Assembly (NCBI GenBank): GCA_949318235.1
Contig: OX439134.1
Span: 22,094,408 to 22,158,407, forward strand
Direction: 5' to 3'
DNA length: 64,000 nt
From: Ecdyonurus torrentis
Lineage: Eukaryota > Arthropoda > Insecta > Ephemeroptera > Heptageniidae
The first letter of the stretch is position 1. Each line of letters starts with the position of its first letter. The notes beneath the pieces were generated by a model, which saw only the letters and a program-made list of their open reading frames with translations, ran no database searches and was not told the origin of the DNA. A program made the position numbers and the translations under genes. Of the stretch, positions 1 through 10,691 are shown piece by piece.

Positions 1-144
1 CATGTTTTGTTTTGTTTTTATGTTGTAAATACTTTGACAATCATTTCTATATTGTCATTTATGGCAATAACCTAGACTAATGTATTGATTGTATTATGTA
101 TGTTGGATGAAAGAAATGAATAAAGAATTTTGAATTTTTGAATT
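1..144 (+). mobile_element. 3' end of a non-LTR retrotransposon (probable)
   Basis: The stretch reads like a LINE 3' untranslated end: T-rich leader, then an AATAAAG signal near 119-125 followed by short TTTTGAA-type repeats up to about 144. No reverse transcriptase residues are visible because the window starts inside it. It abuts a truncated Family A repeat. The family is not identified; the call rests on the tail only. Confidence 0.4.
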
Positions 145-258
145 TCTCTCTTGGGGCTACATTAACATTCTGGTAAAAATTGTCATCAGTTTTGAAGATC
201 CCATTTCGTATTTATTCATTAAAAAGCACATGTTGTTTTATGTGGTCTATGGCTTTAA
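145..258 (-). mobile_element. Family A MITE, truncated copy
   Basis: This is the end portion of a minus-oriented Family A element: it starts inside the block that reads CTCTCTTGGGGCTAC and runs to the end GTGGTCTATGGCTTTAA. The other 200 or so bases are missing, cut at the LINE-like tail before it. Confidence 0.8.
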
Positions 259-599
259 AGAAAAAGAGTTTGTTTTAATATAAGGGATTTGTGAATAGTA
301 TTTATGAGATCTAGTATTGCGAGAGTGAACTGAACTCATGAGTGTAATCATATTTTTTTATATATTGCGTTTTATATTATTTATTATGCTATATGATATG
401 CATAATTTAATTGTAAATATTCTCATTAAAATGATGTGATTATAATTGTTATTTTGATAAATTAATTACATATTATTCTATAATCACTATATACTATAGT
501 ATTGTCTGATCTAAGTATATCAACTTATCATTATAATAATTAATTGTGTTATCTTGAATTCTATAAAATATCAGAAAACAATTGCTGTTATGAGTTGAA
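259..599. other. AT-rich spacer
   Basis: Very AT-rich unique-looking sequence with no open frame of note, no inverted repeat longer than about 10 bp and no match to the repeat families recognised elsewhere in the window. Confidence 0.5.
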
Positions 600-775
600 A
601 ATTAATATTTTGTTTATATAATTGTGATGTACTCTCTTTTAGCTATCGTTTTTGAAAACTATGAAAAAAAAATTGGCAAACTATAAACCTCTGACAGCAA
701 GAATATCAGAGGACCACTTCAGTGGGTTTTGTACCTTTTGTGGCCTCAATAAAAATTATTATCTATCTATCTATA
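600..775 (+). mobile_element. LINE-like 3' untranslated end with TCTA-repeat tail
   Basis: A hairpin-like motif (CTGACAGCAAGAATATCAGA area, 691-710) precedes CCTCAATAAAAATTATTAT and then a short (TCTA)n run ending near 773. An AATAAA-like signal followed by a simple repeat is typical of CR1/L2/RTE-type LINE tails. No coding remains are visible; the 5' boundary is a guess. Confidence 0.4.
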
Positions 776-1326
776 TGTAAATTTATAAAAATATATTGTA
801 AAAAAATGATGCTGAAAAACAGCAGCGTCCCTCATGAATTGTTTTAAAAATCTCACATAACAATTTGCAGTTTACCAGATTTTTAACATTGCATTTTTTT
901 GTAAGGCTTTTGAAAGTAGCTCATTGTTTCAACTACAATGGTTAAAAAAAAAAAAACGAGCTACCGCAAATTTGTATAAAACCACGTAACATTTATAAAC
1001 ATGTTGGTAGGGTTAATCCTGTTGCGCAGTGCCTTTTTTTTTTTTTTTTTTTTACTTTTTTATTTTTTGTTTACTTGGCTATGTATATTAAATTTGCAGC
1101 AAGCACAAAGATTGTTTACGTGTGAAACGTAAGTTTTGTATAGAACACGATTGCTCGCCGTGAGCTTTGCTGTAATAACAAAATTCCCTATAGCAACAGT
1201 TTTTGTTGAGGCTACAAATAAAGTACAGTACTGCAGGGACTTGAATGAAACTTGACGTCAAAACACCTGCTTCTTTTTTTTTTATTTAAGGACAGTATTA
1301 CAATATTTTTTATTTTATGATAATAC
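776..1326. other. Unassigned AT-rich stretch with homopolymers
   Basis: Contains A and T homopolymers near 943-956 and 1034-1053 and one TGACGTCA (1250-1257). No protein-like frame, RNA gene or recognisable element was found. Confidence 0.4.
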
Positions 1327-1402
1327 TTAAAGGCGTAGAACACCTTGAACAAAAAAGTGGTGAAATATCCTAACAAACCTGAAAATCAACGTTGATTTTT
1401 TT
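1327..1402 (+). mobile_element. Family F foldback, left-arm fragment
   Basis: Starts TTAAAGGCGTAGAACACC and continues through the AACAAAAAAGT and CAACGTTGATTT blocks that open the complete copies at 39958 and 45827, then diverges. Only one arm remains, so it cannot fold on its own. Confidence 0.75.
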
Positions 1403-1571
1403 AGAATGTTTAAATTTATTTAAAATATGGCTCGTTCATTGCAAGTGGTCCATTGAAACAATATTTTTGTTCCTTCCTTATTTAAAGATTATGCATCATG
1501 GAAGTTTTTACCCTATGGGCAGTTTTTCATTGAACTTCTAAAAAATAACAATAAATAAAGGAGGTGTAAAT

Positions 1572-1910
1572 TTAAAGGCATAGAACACGTAAAACAACAT
1601 GTGCATTTTAAAGAATAAACACGAAATGGGATCTTCAAAACTGATGACAATTTTTACCAGAATGTTAGTGCAGCCCCACAAGAGAGCATGAAAATACTGT
1701 AAAGCATGCCTTTTGCTTGAAAATTCATGTTTATGACGTCAGAAACATGCAAAAATTAGTATGAAAATGTTGTGCGGGTTGCATAAATATAAATTTCTGA
1801 TCACTGCTACGGAGCTACAGTTGGGTTTTGAGACAAACTAAAGTTATTTATGTAAATCCCAGTGTTTTGTGATATAAATGCTTATGTTTTTCTCTGGTCT
1901 ATTCCTTTAA
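1572..1910 (+). mobile_element. Family A MITE, full-length copy
   Basis: Bounded by TTAA at 1572-1575 and 1907-1910. The left end reads TTAAAGGCATAGAACACG, closer to Family B and F ends than to other A copies, while the body (ACAATTTTTACCAGAATGTTA, TTTATGACGTCAGAAACATG) is Family A. No coding capacity. Confidence 0.9.
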
Positions 1911-2480
1911 CATGCAATACTATAAGGACTAGAATTCAATAGAAACTTGAGGTAAAAAGAGTTCTTTAGTATTTCATATCAAAGTTAATAATAAGGGTTA
2001 AAATGTAATGTAAAGTTTATGTAAAATAAGCTTTTTTGTGTTTTAAAATTATTATATCTCATAAGGACTAAGATTCAATGTAAAAGTTATGAGAAATGAT
2101 CCATGTTGATAAAATGTTAATATTTTATAGTTCAGGTGGATATTTGTATTTATTTTGGCCCACATGGGACAAAGTGGTATATATGATATTCACAATGATG
2201 ACTTTTGAAAGTGGTCTATTGTAAATACTAAAGTCTATTATATTTATTTTCCAATCTGCTGTATACATTACATATATATAAATGTGATATTGATTGAAAA
2301 ACTGTTTCAGTGTTTTTTGTTATCTTCATTTGTTTGCATTTGGAAACATTACTTATTACTTAACTAAATTGATTTTTATTTCACAAATCAATGAAATGCA
2401 TTATGGCACTTGCAAAGATAATATCAATTATGCAGGCTCATACAAACAATTCCACTTATGCCAACCCAATTTAGTTTTAC
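1911..2480. other. AT-rich spacer between two Family A copies
   Basis: No recognised repeat. It holds short near-repeats of an ATAAGGACTA...TTCAATRTAAA motif at about 1921 and 2060, suggesting an old local duplication. A 77-codon frame beginning at 2294 runs into the next MITE and is not considered a gene. Confidence 0.4.
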
Positions 2481-2827
2481 TTAAAGCCATAGACCACATG
2501 AAACAACACGTGCTTTTTAATGAATAAACACAAAATGGGATCTTCAAAACTGATAGCAATTTTTACCAGAATGTTAATGTAGCCCCACGAGAGAGCGTGA
2601 AAATATTGTAAAGTATGCAATTTGAGTGAAAATTCATGTTTATGACGTCAGAAACATACAAAAATTAGTAAAAAAAAATGTTGTGCGGGTTGCATAAATT
2701 GAAATTTTCTGATCATTTCTACGGGGGCTACTGTTGGGTTTTGAGACAAACTAAAGTTATTTATGTAAGTCCCATTAAGTGTTTCGTGATATAAATGTTT
2801 ATGTTTTCTTCTGGTCTATTCCTTTAA
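2481..2827 (+). mobile_element. Family A MITE, full-length reference copy
   Basis: A complete 347-bp copy. Left end TTAAAGCCATAGACCACAT and right end TGGTCTATTCCTTTAA; the two ends are imperfect inverted repeats (AAAGSMATAGACCASA). The interior carries the shared blocks AAATGGGATCTTCAAAACTG, GCCCCACGAGAGAGCGTGAA, TATGACGTCAGAAACAT and TGTTGTGCGGGTTGCATAAA. It encodes nothing. TTAA flanks fit the target duplication of Kolobok or piggyBac superfamilies; the superfamily is inferred, not shown. Confidence 0.92.
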
Positions 2828-3046
2828 ATGAAGCCAGTGAAAATGCATTTCTTGTGTTGTTTTTTTGTGATTTTTTCCTATCGCTAAGCTCGTAAAAGTT
2901 AGAAGTTTAAGAAAAAAAAAAATTACCTAAACTAAAATGTCTTCCCGCTATCAACATACAAAAGATAGCGGAAATTAATAAATAAAATTAGCATGAAAAG
3001 ACAAGCAAAGTGCATTACCTGGTGCAACCAGCACAGTGTTAGTTAA

Positions 3047-3664
3047 AAAAATAAGCGTTGAAAAGCTTGTACACAGTTTTGCAATGCTTTAAAGCCATAG
3101 ACCACATAAAACAACATGTGCTTTTTAATGAATAAACACAAAATGGGATTTTCAAAACTGATGACAATTTTTACCAGAACGTAAAGTATGAAACTGCCAA
3201 GACTTTTCATGTTTATGACGTCAGAAACATGCAAAAATAACTATGAAAATGTTGTGCGGGTTGCATAAATTGAATTTTCTGCTCACTGTTACGGTGCTAC
3301 TGTTGGGTTTTGTGATAAACTAAAGCTATTTATGTAAATCCCATCAAGTGTTTTGTGATATAAATGCTTATGTTTTTCTCTGGTCTATTCCTTTAAGTAT
3401 TGTGTAATCAACGATTATGACGTCACTAAACGTTGATATTTAACGATATAAACGTTAGTGACGTCACAAGCGTTAGAACTAAATAGAAAAATCTTAGATT
3501 TGTAACGGCCAAGTTTAACGTTTATTCCATTATGATTCTAACGCTTGTGACGTCATTTATGCTTTTATCGTTAGATTGTCAACGTTTAGTGACGTCATAA
3601 CCGTTGATTCTACAATACTTAAAGCATTGCAAAACTGTGTACAAGCTTTTCAACGATTTGTTAG
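3047..3664. mobile_element. Family X foldback element, split by a Family A insertion
   Basis: Outer arms match in inverted orientation: GTTGAAAAGCTTGTACACAG near 3057 and its complement near 3635, then GCAATGCTTTAA on the left and TTAAAGCATTGC on the right. Inner arms continue after the inserted MITE with GTAATCAACG...TATGACGTCAC (3402-3426) opposite GTGACGTCATAACCGTTGAT (about 3587-3606). The centre is near 3500. Without the insert it is about 310 bp. It holds four TGACGTCA octamers. Confidence 0.85.
3089..3396 (+). mobile_element. Family A MITE inserted in Family X
   Basis: Bounded by TTAA at 3089-3092 and 3393-3396. An internal deletion of about 35 bp removes the GTAGCCCCACGAGAGAGCG block (the text jumps from ACCAGAAC to GTAAAGTATG). 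The opposite arm of the host palindrome keeps an uninterrupted TTAA at the matching place, so TTAA was duplicated on insertion. Confidence 0.93.
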
Positions 3665-3670
3665 AGTGAA

Positions 3671-3974
3671 TTTGTTTCTCATCTAAATTACGTTTTTTTT
3701 TTTTTTATGTTTCTCCAAAAATATATATTAATAATAATAATAAATAAAAAAACTTAAAACATGTTTTCATTAACTCAATAAAATGTTGGCAATTTGAGGA
3801 CTACATAAAATTGTTTTACTTAATAACTGGAAAATGTGAGCAGTTTAAATAAATGAAATAAATAAGAAGTCCCACGGGAAATTATAAATTGAATTAAAAG
3901 ATCTCTCGCAGCTCTTGCCGTAATCTTTTACTTTTACTTGCAGGGTTAGTTTATACTGTGACAGCTAATAAATA
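3671..3974. other. AT-rich spacer before a TA array
   Basis: Poly-T at 3692-3705, an (ATA)n-like patch at 3726-3750 and otherwise unremarkable AT-rich sequence. No element boundary seen. Confidence 0.4.
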
Positions 3975-4139
<165 letters not shown>

Positions 4140-4239
4140 TGAGAAATAAAAAGTTTACAGAATTAAAAATTGTAATGAAATGAGAGAGAGATATTACTAT
4201 ATGTTATTTACATTTTGTTATTATTTATTTTGTAATGAA

Positions 4240-4294
4240 GTGTGTGTGTGTGTGTGTGTGTGGTGAGAGAGAGATAGAGAGAGAGAGAGAGAGA
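4240..4294. repeat. Compound (GT)n-(GA)n microsatellite
   Basis: About ten GT units pass into impure GA units. A shorter GAGAGAGA run lies just upstream at 4182-4189. The same GT-then-GA order recurs at 22984-23074 and 44892-45000. Confidence 0.9.
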
Positions 4295-4773
4295 TTACTA
4301 TATTATTTAAACAACAAAATTACTTTGCACTACTAAAGAAATAAAAAGCTCCACTGCAAAGTCATTTTATTTAACAAAACATAGCAAAAATAATTCCATT
4401 AAAAAAATTAAAACCAAATTGATTAAAATTCAGGAAAGGTAACAAAATCTTGAAGGTTCAGTTAGCTATACAGTAAAAATTGTAATGCCACGAAAAAAAA
4501 ATATCTGACTTAAGTTATAGCTGCTTCATTGCCTCATAAGAAAGCATGTTAAATGTAGACAGGATCACCAAATCGTCGGCTAGCACTTTGTTAGTATTGT
4601 TGGGCTGTCAGTCTGTTTATTTTATCACAAAACCTACTTTTGCAACGTCTGCTATTAGACAATTTTGCCGAGACGCATGTAGTGAAACATATTCTAATGA
4701 TAATACTGTAAACTAATAATATCTACAATAAAATATAAATAATAAATAAATTTACTCCCGGTAAAGCTCAAAG

Positions 4774-5136
4774 TACAGAGTGTTTACAAGGAAGTGAAAG
4801 AAATTAAATTTGATTATCTCCGTAAATTTTTGGTCTATTTAGATGAAACCACCATCCACTGATAGGAAAAATGCACAAGTTTTTTGATGTCCATATAATT
4901 AACAAACCTTATATTTTTCACCCTTTTAGAGGCTGAAAACAAAAAACACGATTTTCAATATACTTTTTCAATACTTTTTCTCAAAAAATGAAGTTTTTTA
5001 AAATATTCTTTCTGGTGGCTTTTGAAAGTCATTACCCCCCCCCCCCTCCCTGGGTGGTAGTTTCATCCAAATAGACCAAAAATTCACTGAGATATTCAAT
5101 TTTAGTTTCTTTCACTTCTTTGTGAACACTCTGTAT
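4774..5136. mobile_element. Family Z foldback with TA-CAGAGTG ends
   Basis: The left arm starts TACAGAGTGTTTACAAGGAA and the right arm ends TTTGTGAACACTCTGTA. Arms of about 85 bp remain similar inward to the TTTTTGGTCTATTTAGATGA block and its complement. The interior has an AAACACGATTTTCAATAT block also present in the large palindrome at 24960-26190. TA borders suggest a Tc1/mariner-type target. No coding capacity. Confidence 0.8.
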
Positions 5137-5445
5137 AAAGAGTGTGTACGCATGACGTCATTCTGAGTACTTTTCGATGCTCTTCTTGAGCAATGAATAA
5201 CATTGGTCAGCATAAGACAAACGTAGTTTTTGGCTATTTTCTTTGGTAAATTAGCCTTTTTTTGGTCAATATTATTTTTTTTGCATACTTGAGGTACTAA
5301 TTCAACCTGCTAACAGCATCAATGCCTTCAAAAAAATTGCAAAGTATTTTTAAACTGGCAAAAATGTGACATTTTCCTATACTGGCCAATGTTATTTAGA
5401 ACTCACTTATGACGTCGAATTTAACATGGATGAACCCACTCTATA
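5135..5445 (+). mobile_element. Family E MITE, second subtype (GTGTGTACGCATGACGTCAT)
   Basis: Starts at TATAAAGAGTGTGTACGCAT directly against the right end of Family Z and ends near CCCACTCTATAG. The body shares with other E copies the AATAACATTGSTCAGCATA, ATACTTGAGRTACTAATTCA and GGCAAAATGTGNCATTTTCC blocks. Companion copies of this subtype are at 42204 and 56579. Confidence 0.85.
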
Positions 5446-5788
5446 GTACCAACATACTACTCATACGTACTCAAATACATTACAGACAGTAATTGAAAAA
5501 CCTTACAAAATTTGTTGACGTATTTTCTCAAACAAAAGTGTTGAACTTTGAAGTAGAGAACCAATATTTATGTCTGATTGATTTGAAAGTCTCAATATGC
5601 TTCAGTTTTGTTATTTACTTTACTCGACTTAAGTGCACTGGCGCAGAGAACTACTTGAGTCAACTTGGCAACTCACGGAACACAGACAGATCGAACAGGT
5701 AACATTTGAAATATTATTATAGATTATTGTTTATATAAAATGTTCTCTTGGCAATTAAAATGTAATCTGCTTAATTGATAAATGTTTT
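5446..5788. other. Unassigned stretch with a short open frame
   Basis: A 69-codon frame (5493-5702, plus strand) has mixed composition but no recognisable domain or splice context, and I do not call it a gene. No repeat family was recognised here. Confidence 0.35.
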
Positions 5789-6092
5789 TATAGGGTGTAT
5801 GCATTCATGTTAAAGTAGACGCCATGTTGGATAACTCAATAACATGGGCAGAATAGGAAAATAACTTATTTTGCCAGTTTAAAAACACTATGCAATATTT
5901 TCGAGAGCATTGATGCTGTAAATACGTATTAGTATCTCAAGTATGTGAGAAAAATAACAATATCAAAAATTAACAGATTTCCACCAAAAAATAGCCGAAA
6001 ACAAAGTTTTTCCTATGCTGAGCAATGTTATTCACTACTCCAGTATGGTTTCCAAGCGCATTAAATATGACGTCATGCGGTTACACCCTATA
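5789..6092 (-). mobile_element. Family E MITE, first subtype
   Basis: Starts TATAGGGTGTATGCATTCAT and ends GTTACACCCTATAG, inverted relative to the copies at 51177 and 55231. Contains CGCATTAAATATGACGTCAT near the right end. Length about 300 bp. Confidence 0.88.
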
Positions 6093-6239
6093 GTGACAGT
6101 AATATAGTTTGGCCGCTTCAGAAAGCATTGCTTGTGATGAAACATTAAATTATAGAGTATAACGAGAGAAGAGAAGGTAGAGATTGTTTTTTGCTTAAAT
6201 TGTGGTTTTAGCACTGTTTATTTGTTTGTTAGGAAAGTA

Positions 6240-6359
6240 CAGCTCTGACCAAAAGTTTGAGAAAGATTTGTATAGTCAACCCGCAACAACACTATGTTAT
6301 CTTTATGAGAAAACGCAGTGGACGCCGCTGCCCAGTTCTTAAACTTTTGGCCAGAGCTG
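6240..6359. mobile_element. Short Tc1/mariner-like MITE
   Basis: Ends are CAGCTCTGACCAAAAGTTTG and CTTTTGGCCAGAGCTG, inverted repeats of about 25 bp, each flanked by TA (6238-6239 and 6360-6361). Length 120 bp. The TA duplication and CAG start agree with Tc1/mariner; the assignment is by ends only. Single copy in the window. Confidence 0.8.
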
Positions 6360-6515
6360 TACATAACTTCTGACAATAATTATAGCCATTAAAAAGAACA
6401 ACTTTTTTTAAGATATAAAAAAAAAGAACAAAAATTAGATTTACAGTAATTTTATAATAGAAATAAATATTCTAAAAAAATCAATAATAAATGTAAAATT
6501 AAAGTTCGTTCTATT

Positions 6516-6645
6516 AACTACGCACAACTCTTGAGCTAGCTTCGAAATTTTGCTTTATTAAGAACATCTGATCATGACGTCATTACCTGTTTACGACGTT
6601 TATAATAATTAATGGTCAATCATTGTTATTGCTTTTAACGTTTAG
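6516..6645 (+). repeat. Family AA interspersed repeat
   Basis: Matches 9350-9478 in inverted orientation over about 130 bp, sharing CACAACTCTTGAGC, CATCTGATCATGACGTCATT and ACCTGTTTAC. No terminal repeat could be defined. It could be two arms of one old element now 2.7 kb apart or two dispersed copies. Confidence 0.65.
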
Positions 6646-6879
6646 ACCTTTAGACCAGATAAAAATGAGCAAACGCAAAAAAAAAAAAAAAAAAAAAAAA
6701 TTCAATGTATAACAGCGACTTAATTTTATGAGCTCAAAAAAACAAGATCAACCAATGAATGTGGCTAATTTTTTTAGGCATCCAATCATTATTTAGGAAA
6801 CTCACTTTGCAGAACAAACTTAACTGTACATTGTGTAGTATGGTTAGATTACTTATTCCCTGCACACTAAAAACATAAT

Positions 6880-7080
<201 letters not shown>

Positions 7081-7128
7081 TAACACAGTGACATTTTTAA
7101 ACTTTTTTGTGAGAATGCGCTACACTCT

Positions 7129-7464
7129 TTAAGGCGTGAAATCAGGTACTGCGGAATTTAACTAAAAAAAAATTGCAAAGAAGGAAAAATCTGAAATTTT
7201 GTACCGTGATACATTAGGATAAGGTATCTTCAAAAATGTAAAACATTTTGGGGGGTCACCATGCTAGATTTTAAATTACGATTTTTTGAAATTTTAGTCC
7301 CATAAGAGCCCATGTTAATTTCATTAATTATTTTCTCTCTTATCTGATGGTTCTAAAAATGTTACCATAGGTAGCTGTTACTGTTAAGTTTCAAATAGCA
7401 TCATAAAGTTTCGAAGTTTTCTTTTTAGATTTTGAGATACAAGCCATCTGAATACAACCCTTAA
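7129..7464 (+). mobile_element. Family G MITE, full-length copy
   Basis: Bounded by TTAA at 7129-7132 and 7461-7464. Starts TTAAGGCGTGAAATCAGGTA and ends GAATACAACCCTTAA. Conserved blocks are CTGAAATTTTGTACCGTGAT, GGGGGGTCACCATGCTAGAT and CCCATAAGAGCCCATGTTAA. About 336 bp, no coding capacity. Confidence 0.9.
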
Positions 7465-7511
7465 TTGTTACTTTTGTTACTATAAACTGTCTGGGTCAAT
7501 AAAACATTATC

Positions 7512-7844
7512 TTAAAGGCATAGAAAACTTGAAACAACATGCTATTTAACACAAATGAGATCTACAAAACTGATGATAATTTCTACCAGAATGTAAATCT
7601 GACCCCACAAGAGAGCATAAAAAAACTTTAAAGTATGCAATTTGCGTGAATATTTCTGTTTATGACGTCAGAAAAAGGCAAAAACAAATATAAAAATGTT
7701 GTGTGGATTGCATAAATAAAAATATCCTGATCACTGCTACGGGGTTACAGTGGGGTTTTGAGACTAATTAGTGTTGGTTACGTAAGTCCCATCAAATGTT
7801 TTGTGATATAAATACTTGTATTTTCATGTTGTCTATGCCTTTAA
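7512..7844 (+). mobile_element. Family B MITE, full-length copy
   Basis: Starts TTAAAGGCATAGAAAACTTG and ends TGTTGTCTATGCCTTTAA, with TTAA at both borders. Family B shares the Family A interior but has inverted AAAGGCATAGA ends and reads GACCCCACAAGAGAGC where A reads GCCCCACGAGAGAGC. Confidence 0.9.
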
Positions 7845-8233
7845 TTCCTAATATTTCAGATTTAAATCTGCATCATTTCAGCGTAGATTAGTTAACTTCT
7901 TGTGCACGTGCTGTATGATATTTATTGTTAAATATGACCTAGTTTTGAGTCAAGTTAAGTCTAGCAATCAGTGTGACACTCTGTCTCTGTGTCATGTCAT
8001 CACTTATACCAAGCATGATTAACTTTCAATTATCGTGCCTTGCAATAAGTGCAGAGTCAGTCAGTCACAAAGTATACATATGAAAGTAAATCACTTTGTC
8101 AGATATCTCGCAAAGTCAAAGTAATATAACTGAATATCTCAAAGTTTTCTACAATTACTTTACTTTCAAGTGAAGAACATTAAATATCACTCCTTATCAA
8201 CACCAAACTTTGCAAACTAACTTCTATATCTCT
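7845..8233. other. Unassigned unique-looking sequence
   Basis: Moderately AT-rich with no inverted repeat, open frame or family match found. Confidence 0.4.

Positions 8234-8297
<64 letters not shown>
8234..8297. repeat. (CT)n microsatellite
   Basis: About 32 pure CT units. Confidence 0.97.
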
Positions 8298-8301
<4 letters not shown>

Positions 8302-8357
8302 GCAAAGTCCTACACTCTATTTTAAAATTACAAGCACTTTAACTTTCAGACGTCTTA

Positions 8358-8751
8358 AGTATCATTCACATGACGCGTAAATTTAACGCGCGTCGACGGA
8401 TACTGACGCGAGCTGACGGGTTCAAGAATTTGCCTATTTTACATGAGAGCGATGAGAAAGCGTACTGCGCATGCGCGTGCGCATGCGCAGAAAACTGACG
8501 CGTCCTGACGCGTCGAGCTGCGCTATTGTAAACAAATGGGACCATTCACATGCATCCGTCATTTTGACGCGTACTGACGCGCGCTGACGCGACGAAAGCT
8601 GGGAGATGCCAGCTTTGCGCGTCAGGACGCGTCAGCACGCGTCAGTTTTAAAACCATGTGAACGGGTCCATTTGTTTATATTGTTGCAACTTTGTTTATC
8701 CGTCGACGCGCGTCGACGCGCGTCAAATTTACGCGTCATGTGAATGATACT
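8358..8751. mobile_element. Family J CpG-rich foldback, long form
   Basis: Ends AGTATCATTCACATGACGCG and its complement CGCGTCATGTGAATGATACT, flanked by TTA at 8355-8357 and 8752-8754. A 3-bp TTA duplication fits PIF/Harbinger. The 394-bp interior is packed with GACGCGT and GCGCGTC words and a GCGCATGCGCGTGCGCATGC block near 8466, making it a GC-rich island in AT-rich surroundings. A nearly identical copy lies at 14337-14691 in the opposite orientation. Confidence 0.88.
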
Positions 8752-8810
8752 TTAGAGCAAAAATCTACCATTAAAAACATAAAATGTGACAATTGTTGTA
8801 AAACATAATA

Positions 8811-8879
8811 TTCGTTCGTTCGTTCGTTCGTTCGTTCGTTCGTTCGTTCGTTCGTTCGTTCGTTCGTTCGTTCGTTCGT

Positions 8880-8935
<56 letters not shown>

Positions 8936-9122
8936 TCATTCATTCATTCATTCATTCATTCATTCATTCATTCATTCATTCATTCATTCATTCATTCATT
9001 CATTCATTCATTCATTCATTCATTCATTCATTCATTCATTCATTCATTCATTCATTCATTCATTCATTCATTCATTCATTCATTCATTCATTCATTCATT
9101 CATTCATTCATTCATTCATTCA
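8811..9122. repeat. Three-block tetranucleotide array: TTCG, then TTCT, then TTCA
   Basis: Seventeen TTCG units (8811-8878) are followed by about 14 TTCT units (8879-8934) and 47 TTCA units (8935-9122). The 4-bp phase is unbroken across both junctions, so the blocks differ only at the fourth base. Open frames over it encode only four-residue repeats and are not genes. Confidence 0.98.
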
Positions 9123-9349
9123 TATTCACTTATACAAGATAATGTTGTTGTTGGACGTCTACTGCTTTACTATACTATAGCTTGTTCTGTAAAGTAAAGT
9201 GAATCTCATTAACAGTGATTGGCTGACCAACAAAATAAGACACATTCATTGGTTGATCTTGTTTTTTGAGCCGATAGAAGCGAGTCGCATTGAAAATGAA
9301 ACCTTTTTTTTTTCTTCTTTTTTTGTAAAGTTTCGTTCATTGTTATCAA

Positions 9350-9478
9350 GTTCAAAGTTCTAAGCGAAGAAATAACAATGATCGACCATAAACGTAGTAA
9401 ACAGGTAATGACGTCATGATCAGATGTTTTAGCAAAGGAAAATTTTAGAAGCCGGCTCAAGAGTTGTGTGTAGTTATT
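9350..9478 (-). repeat. Family AA interspersed repeat, inverted copy
   Basis: Carries GGTAATGACGTCATGATCAG and GCTCAAGAGTTGTG, complementary to the copy at 6516-6645. The surrounding 9123-9349 and 9479-9657 hold no other recognisable element. Confidence 0.65.
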
Positions 9479-9657
9479 ACAACTAGCTTATGTAAAATAC
9501 AGTGATTTTGCAGTGGAGAGTTATTATTTAATGGTGCAAAGTAATTTTGCTGTATTGCATAATTAACTCTGTAGACAACACGATGAAAAAACTACCTAAT
9601 ATTTATACTAGCACAATTTCAGCAAACTTTATTCATAACAACATAACTGATGCTATA

Positions 9658-9992
9658 TTAAAGGCATAGACCACATAAAACAACATGCACTTTTTAATGA
9701 ATTAACGCGAAATGGGATCTTCAAAACTGATGACAATATTTACCAGAATGTTAATGTAGTCCCACGAGAGAGCGTGAAAATACTGTAAAGTATGCAATTT
9801 GTGTGAAAATTCATGTTTATGACGTCAGAGACATGGAAAATTTAGTATGAAAATGTTGTGTGGGTTGCATTAATCGAAATTTCTGATCACTGCTACAGTT
9901 TGGTTTTGAGACAAACCAAAGTTATTTATGTAAATCCCATCATGTGATTTGTGATACAAATGCTTTTGCTTTTATCTGGTCTATTCGTTTAA
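9658..9992 (+). mobile_element. Family A MITE, full-length copy
   Basis: TTAA at 9658-9661 and 9989-9992. The left end is TTAAAGGCATAGACCACATA and the right end TGGTCTATTCGTTTAA with one changed base. About 10 bp around the usual GGGGCTAC block before GTTTGGTTTTGAG is missing. Confidence 0.9.
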
Positions 9993-10062
9993 ATAATATT
10001 GATGCCACTATAAAATATGTTGTACAGCATAATTCAATACAATTATAATAGCTTATGTATCT

Positions 10063-10405
10063 TTAAAGGAATAGACCAGAGAAAAACATAAGCATTTATA
10101 TCACAAAACACTTGATAGGATTTACATAAATAACTTTAGTTTGTCTCAAAACCCAACAGTAGTCCCGTAGCAGTGATCAGAAAATTCAATTTATGCAACC
10201 CGCACAACATTTTCATACTAATTGTTGCCGGTTTCTGACGTCATAAACATGAATAGTGACGCAAATTGCATACTTTACAGTTTTTTCATGCTCTCTCGTG
10301 GGGCTATATAAACATTATGGTAAAAATTGTCATCAGTTTTGAAGATCCCATTTCATGTTTATTCATTAGAAAGCACATATTGTTTTATGTGGTCTATGGC
10401 TTTAA
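10063..10405 (-). mobile_element. Family A MITE, full-length copy
   Basis: TTAA at both borders; starts TTAAAGGAATAGACCAGAGA and ends TGGTCTATGGCTTTAA. It lies only 70 bp after the plus-oriented copy at 9658, so the two form a tail-to-tail pair that could fold into a hairpin with a roughly 340-bp stem. Confidence 0.92.
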
Positions 10406-10691
10406 CATAGCAGCATGTACATACGTTATGTGAGCATAAATTACGTAACTACTCTTGTATGCTGCGCGAGATCAGTTATTTAGAAACTGAGTGTAGTTTT
10501 AATGTGAAAACTATTAGACAGTTAAATGTAAGTACTTACTTAATACTTTATAACTGAAATTTATCTCTCACGCGCGCTAAAAGAATATATCGCGTGTTTT
10601 ATGCAAGATTTATATCATTAATGATGTTAATCGATTTATTAGATGTACAGTACATTGAAAAAAAATATCACGTAATTTAAGCTGCATTGAA

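Noticed and set aside
2294..2527. 77-codon frame
   Set aside because: It ends within a Family A MITE, with no splice or domain evidence.
8358..8751. Promoter-associated CpG island
   Set aside because: The GC-rich patch is a bounded palindrome with TTA flanks and a second copy, so it is better explained as a mobile element.
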